Assembly: GCA_050633105.1 (NCBI GenBank)
Contig: JBOEFW010000043.1
Coordinates: 124,001-188,000, forward strand
DNA length: 64,000 bases
Direction: 5' to 3'
Source of the DNA: Aureispira sp050633105
GTDB taxonomy: Bacteria; Bacteroidota; Bacteroidia; Chitinophagales; Saprospiraceae
A program made the position numbers and the translations under genes. Positions within the stretch are counted from its first letter, which is position 1, and every line of letters begins with the position of its first letter. Under the pieces are notes generated by a model that was not told the DNA's origin, searched no databases, and saw nothing but the letters and a program-made list of their open reading frames with translations. Below are positions 61,068 through 64,000 of the stretch, piece after piece.

Positions 61068-62144
61068 ATGACAACCGCAGCACTCACTGCTTTTTATCAA
61101 GGTAAACGTATTTTAGTGACAGGACACACGGGCTTCAAAGGAGCTTGGTTGGTGGCTTTGTTAGAACGTTTAGGAGCCACGGTTCAAGGCTATGCTTTGG
61201 CGGCCGAAACTCCTTCTCTTTATCAAGATATCAAAGGCGATGGCCTTTGTCAATCGACCATTGGTGATTTATTGGACAAAGGACTGTTAGAAAAGACGGT
61301 GTTGGATTTTAAACCAACACTGGTTTTTCATATGGCAGCACAACCATTGGTGATTGATGGTTATGATCGGCCTGTTTATACATTTGAAGTGAATGCCATT
61401 GGTACTGCTAATCTATTGAATGCTATCCGTGGTTTGTCAGGAGCTTGCACTGTTGTTAATATTACGACGGATAAAGTGTATGACAATAAAGAATGGCATT
61501 ATCCTTATCGAGAGACGGATGGACTAGGCGGCTACGATCCTTATAGTGCGAGCAAGGCCTGTGCAGAATTGATTAGTGCTTCTTTTCGCTCTAGTTTTTT
61601 TAATCCTGCGCATTATGAGCAACACCAGACCGCCTTGGCTACGGTGCGTGCAGGCAATGTTATTGGCGGGGGAGATTGGGCGGCCAATCGCCTGATTCCT
61701 GATATTGTACGAGCCGTTCAAGCAGGAGAAGAAGTAGTCTTGCGCAATCCAGAAGCTGTTCGCCCTTGGCAACATGTTTTGGAGGCGTTGTATGGTTATC
61801 TAATTTTGGGTATGCGGCTTCAGGAGACACCATTGCAGTACAGTACAGCGTATAACTTTGGGCCTTTACTGGATGAAGCAGTTAGTGTAGAATATTTGGT
61901 GCAGCAAGCAGTTGCTGCTTGGGGGAGGGGCAGTTATCGAGTCGATCGCCCTGAAGGGGCCGTTCATGAAGCACAATTGTTGCGTTTGGATTGTTCTAAG
62001 GCGACCCAAGAGTTACAATGGAAACCTAAATGGAATGCTGCGGAGGCCATTGAACAAACTATAGAATGGTATCGATTGGTCTTGGATGAGGGACAAAGCC
62101 CTTTAGAGGTGACTAGAAGACAGCTTGGCGCTTATTTGGCATAA
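61068..62144 (+). CDS. rfbG: CDP-glucose 4,6-dehydratase
   Basis: SDR enzyme giving CDP-4-keto-6-deoxyglucose. 358 residues: VTGHTGFKGAWLVALLERLGA (NAD), TTDKVYDN (Thr134, Asp135), Tyr159-x3-Lys163 in DPYSASKACAEL, RAGNVIGGGDWAANRLIPD and NPEAVRPWQHVLE are RfbG hallmarks. Usually rfbH follows for 3,6-dideoxy sugars; here the operon ends, so the fate of the product is open. No clear terminator was found in the 253 nt downstream. Confidence 0.95.
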   Translation: MTTAALTAFYQGKRILVTGHTGFKGAWLVALLERLGATVQGYALAAETPSLYQDIKGDGLCQSTIGDLLDKGLLEKTVLDFKPTLVFHMAAQPLVIDGYDRPVYTFEVNAIGTANLLNAIRGLSGACTVVNITTDKVYDNKEWHYPYRETDGLGGYDPYSASKACAELISASFRSSFFNPAHYEQHQTALATVRAGNVIGGGDWAANRLIPDIVRAVQAGEEVVLRNPEAVRPWQHVLEALYGYLILGMRLQETPLQYSTAYNFGPLLDEAVSVEYLVQQAVAAWGRGSYRVDRPEGAVHEAQLLRLDCSKATQELQWKPKWNAAEAIEQTIEWYRLVLDEGQSPLEVTRRQLGAYLA

Positions 62145-62397
62145 AGAAGAAGGAATTATAAAATTATTTAAACAGCTTTTAATAAAAAGGTGTTATTTTG
62201 CTTGAAATTAAATAAGATAGTACTATCTTAATTTTCTTGAAGTTATAATGTTAGGTTTTTGCAAAAAAGCTTCCTCTTGTCTATGGCTAATAAGGAAGTA
62301 AGCCTAAATAACTAATAACTTTCATTTCTTGAACCTTGACCAGCATCCACATCTTTATAGTCTCATACCCTCTATAAAGAGCAATACTTAACCAGCT

Positions 62398-63381
62398 ATG
62401 AGCACGTTAGACGCTCCCACTCGACTTAAAGCGCGCAAAATAATCAATAGTACTTGGTTCAACATGACCATTCTGGGCTTAATTGTGCTCAATGGTTTGT
62501 TGATTGGCGTACAAACCTATAAGAATGTACCAAGTTATGTACAAGTTGTACAGCTCTGCATTCTATTTATCTTTTTTATTGAGGTGTTGTTACGTTGGCA
62601 TGGACGACGGAGTACACGAGAGTATTTTGCAGACCGTTGGAACTGGTTTGATGTGTTTATTCTCATTATAGGAATTGTACCAGAAGTAGCAGGTATTCTT
62701 TTTGAAATGGATGATCAGCAAAACTCTGTATTTGCAACCTTACGGGTCTTACGTATTGTACAATTGACACGATCTATTCGAGCGATTGAAGAATTGCGCG
62801 TCTTGATAGGAGTTTTGTTAAAATCTATTAAATCACTCTCTTACATTGCGGTGCTCTTTTTATTGGTGATGTATATCTATGCCATTATGGGGGTTACCTT
62901 GTTTAAGAACCATGAATATGGGAAGTCAGAGCATTTAGAATTGACGATTAGTAATCCTGATCCTTATGGGAGTTTGGGAGAAGCTTTTTTTACCTTATTT
63001 AGAATTCTAACAGGAGAGGATTGGACGGATTTAAGGTATAATTTATTGACCAACGAGCATACCATCCGCACTCAAAAGACGGTTGGCAATGACGTGGTTC
63101 CAGATAATATGAATACAGTACCAAAAGCTTCTAACTGGGTGGTAACAATTTATCATGTGTCTTGGATGGTCATTGCGGCCTATTTATTAGTCAACTTGGT
63201 CGTAGGAGCGATTGTTAATAACTTTCAATTGGTATTGGATGCCCGTCGAGAGGAAGAGGAGCACTTTAAGAATAAAAAAGAGAATCAAAATCCTTCTATG
63301 GGAGGGAGTGATGGTTCTGATGGAAGAGATGACAAACGTCCACCTCCACCAAAAAGAACAACAAAGCGTCCTAAAGTATAG
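62398..63381 (+). CDS. voltage-gated-type cation channel (six-helix, single-domain)
   Basis: 327 residues with six helices. The S4 segment TLRVLRIVQLTRSIR has arginines at 116, 119, 125 and 128, one every third residue (a Gln at 122). The pore loop reads FRILTGEDWTDLRY, with TGEDW at 205-209, then S6 (about 248-278). A charged C-terminal tail follows, with a Glu-rich start and a Pro/Arg/Lys-rich end. NaChBac-type channels form tetramers and carry Na+ or Ca2+; TGEDW resembles motifs of eukaryotic calcium channels. Ion selectivity is inferred only. ATG 62398. Confidence 0.88.
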   Translation: MSTLDAPTRLKARKIINSTWFNMTILGLIVLNGLLIGVQTYKNVPSYVQVVQLCILFIFFIEVLLRWHGRRSTREYFADRWNWFDVFILIIGIVPEVAGILFEMDDQQNSVFATLRVLRIVQLTRSIRAIEELRVLIGVLLKSIKSLSYIAVLFLLVMYIYAIMGVTLFKNHEYGKSEHLELTISNPDPYGSLGEAFFTLFRILTGEDWTDLRYNLLTNEHTIRTQKTVGNDVVPDNMNTVPKASNWVVTIYHVSWMVIAAYLLVNLVVGAIVNNFQLVLDARREEEEHFKNKKENQNPSMGGSDGSDGRDDKRPPPPKRTTKRPKV

Positions 63382-63399
63382 GACGCTCCAATAAGGGAC

Positions 63400-63720
63400 T
63401 TACGCTTGTCCCTTAGGCGTATTAAAATTCATTGGAAAAGGCATACCTTGAGGTTGATTGTCCTTGATGGGACCATTAGCAGCCTCATAACGTTTTACAT
63501 TCTCGCTCAAAGCTTGTAATAAACGCTTCGTTTGTTGAGGAGACATAATAATTCTCGATTTTACCTTTGCTTTAGGAATATTAGGGACCATTCTGACAAA
63601 GTCTAAAATGAATTCTGCGTCGGAATGAGAAATAATACTTAAATTAGCATAAATACCTTCTGCAATTTCCTCAGTTAATTCAATGCTGATTTCGTTGTTA
63701 TTTGGTTTTGGCTCTTGCAT
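63400..63720 (-). CDS. DUF3467 protein
   Basis: 106 residues from ATG 63720; an alternative longer start adds 21 residues of non-family sequence. The motif ANLSIISHSDAEFILDFVRMVPN ... KVKSRIIMSPQQTKRLLQAL is the mark of DUF3467, a small soluble family found widely in Bacteroidota. Function unknown. On the minus strand a TATATTTG box lies at 63773-63780. It is convergent with the ion channel, with 18 nt between ends; a short hairpin (63365-63372 and 63380-63387) overlaps the channel's stop. Confidence 0.85.
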   Translation of the reverse strand: MQEPKPNNNEISIELTEEIAEGIYANLSIISHSDAEFILDFVRMVPNIPKAKVKSRIIMSPQQTKRLLQALSENVKRYEAANGPIKDNQPQGMPFPMNFNTPKGQA

Positions 63721-63772
63721 ATGTGCGTTCGATTGTAATCGCAAAAGGCGATACTGTGAATAAACAATAGAG

Positions 63773-63780
63773 CAAATATA
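63773..63780 (-). promoter_or_regulatory. -7 element TATATTTG before the DUF3467 gene
   Basis: A minus-strand match to TAnnTTTG 53 nt before the ATG at 63720. No good -33 element. Confidence 0.45.
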
Positions 63781-64000
63781 CACAAAAGTTCACAGTTCAT
63801 CTTCTGTAACTAACTGCTAACACTTGCTTAACAGAAGTTAGGGTAGGGGAATAGAAGATTGATGTCTTCAAAAAATAAAAACAAAAAAAACGTTAAATCG
63901 GAAACTTTTTTCACTTCAAAATACCTTGTAAAGACACCTTTTTAATCTAAAATCAAGAAAAAAGGCCTTTTTTTTTAAAAAAAATCTCCCAAGCGGTAAC

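Overview
The window is chromosomal DNA of a Bacteroidota bacterium, most likely of the Saprospira/Aureispira side of the phylum (genus not provable from the sequence). The evidence is two secreted proteins with type IX secretion (T9SS) C-terminal sorting domains, promoters of the phylum's TTTG-N18..20-TAnnTTTG type, AT-rich spacers without clear Shine-Dalgarno sequences, and the gene families themselves. Nothing looks like a phage, plasmid or classical insertion sequence. There is one tRNA (Asn) and no rRNA or CRISPR array.

Left part (1-19.6 kb): a TetR-type C-terminal fragment cut by the window edge, fabF, a RadC-like JAB gene broken by a 35-bp insertion, hutI, a thioredoxin-SPOR fusion, a PfkB-type kinase with a structured leader, tRNA-Asn, rpsU, a chromate transporter, prfC, a TauD-like dioxygenase, two T9SS cargo proteins, three neighbouring genes sharing one four-helix membrane module with a 184-bp palindromic element among them, an alkyltransferase-like protein, a TPR-like protein and recX.

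Middle part (19.6-41 kb): the rimP-nusA-infB translation/transcription operon with a promoter-terminator leader; a duplicated pair of AttH/CrtC lipocalin-like secreted proteins around a TPR-like gene; a protein resembling the Shedu nuclease domain but without a clear E-x-K; a large PepSY-like membrane protein; a pheS-led operon that continues into two small lipoproteins, a YiiX-like hydrolase and an MBL-fold hydrolase; then a SIMPL protein, an LRR fragment, glyS and an OmpA/TSP3 lipoprotein.

Right part (41.3-62.1 kb): one long co-directional surface-polysaccharide locus. It starts with a WecA-type initiating transferase and fluC. A strong promoter then precedes a Wzm/Wzt ABC exporter, a sulfotransferase, LegB/LegC-like enzymes, a CBS-nucleotidyltransferase, a WlbA/acetyltransferase/formyltransferase/aminotransferase set, an FdtA/acetyltransferase/FdtB set, four glycosyltransferases, GalE, and RfbF/RfbG. 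Together these predict an ABC-exported, possibly sulfated polymer rich in N-acylated amino-deoxy sugars; several routes lack partner enzymes within the window. The legB-like gene carries two N bases and a Nextera/Tn5 mosaic-end adapter, so it is an assembly artefact with missing internal sequence. The window ends with a voltage-gated-type cation channel having a TGEDW pore motif and a DUF3467 protein.
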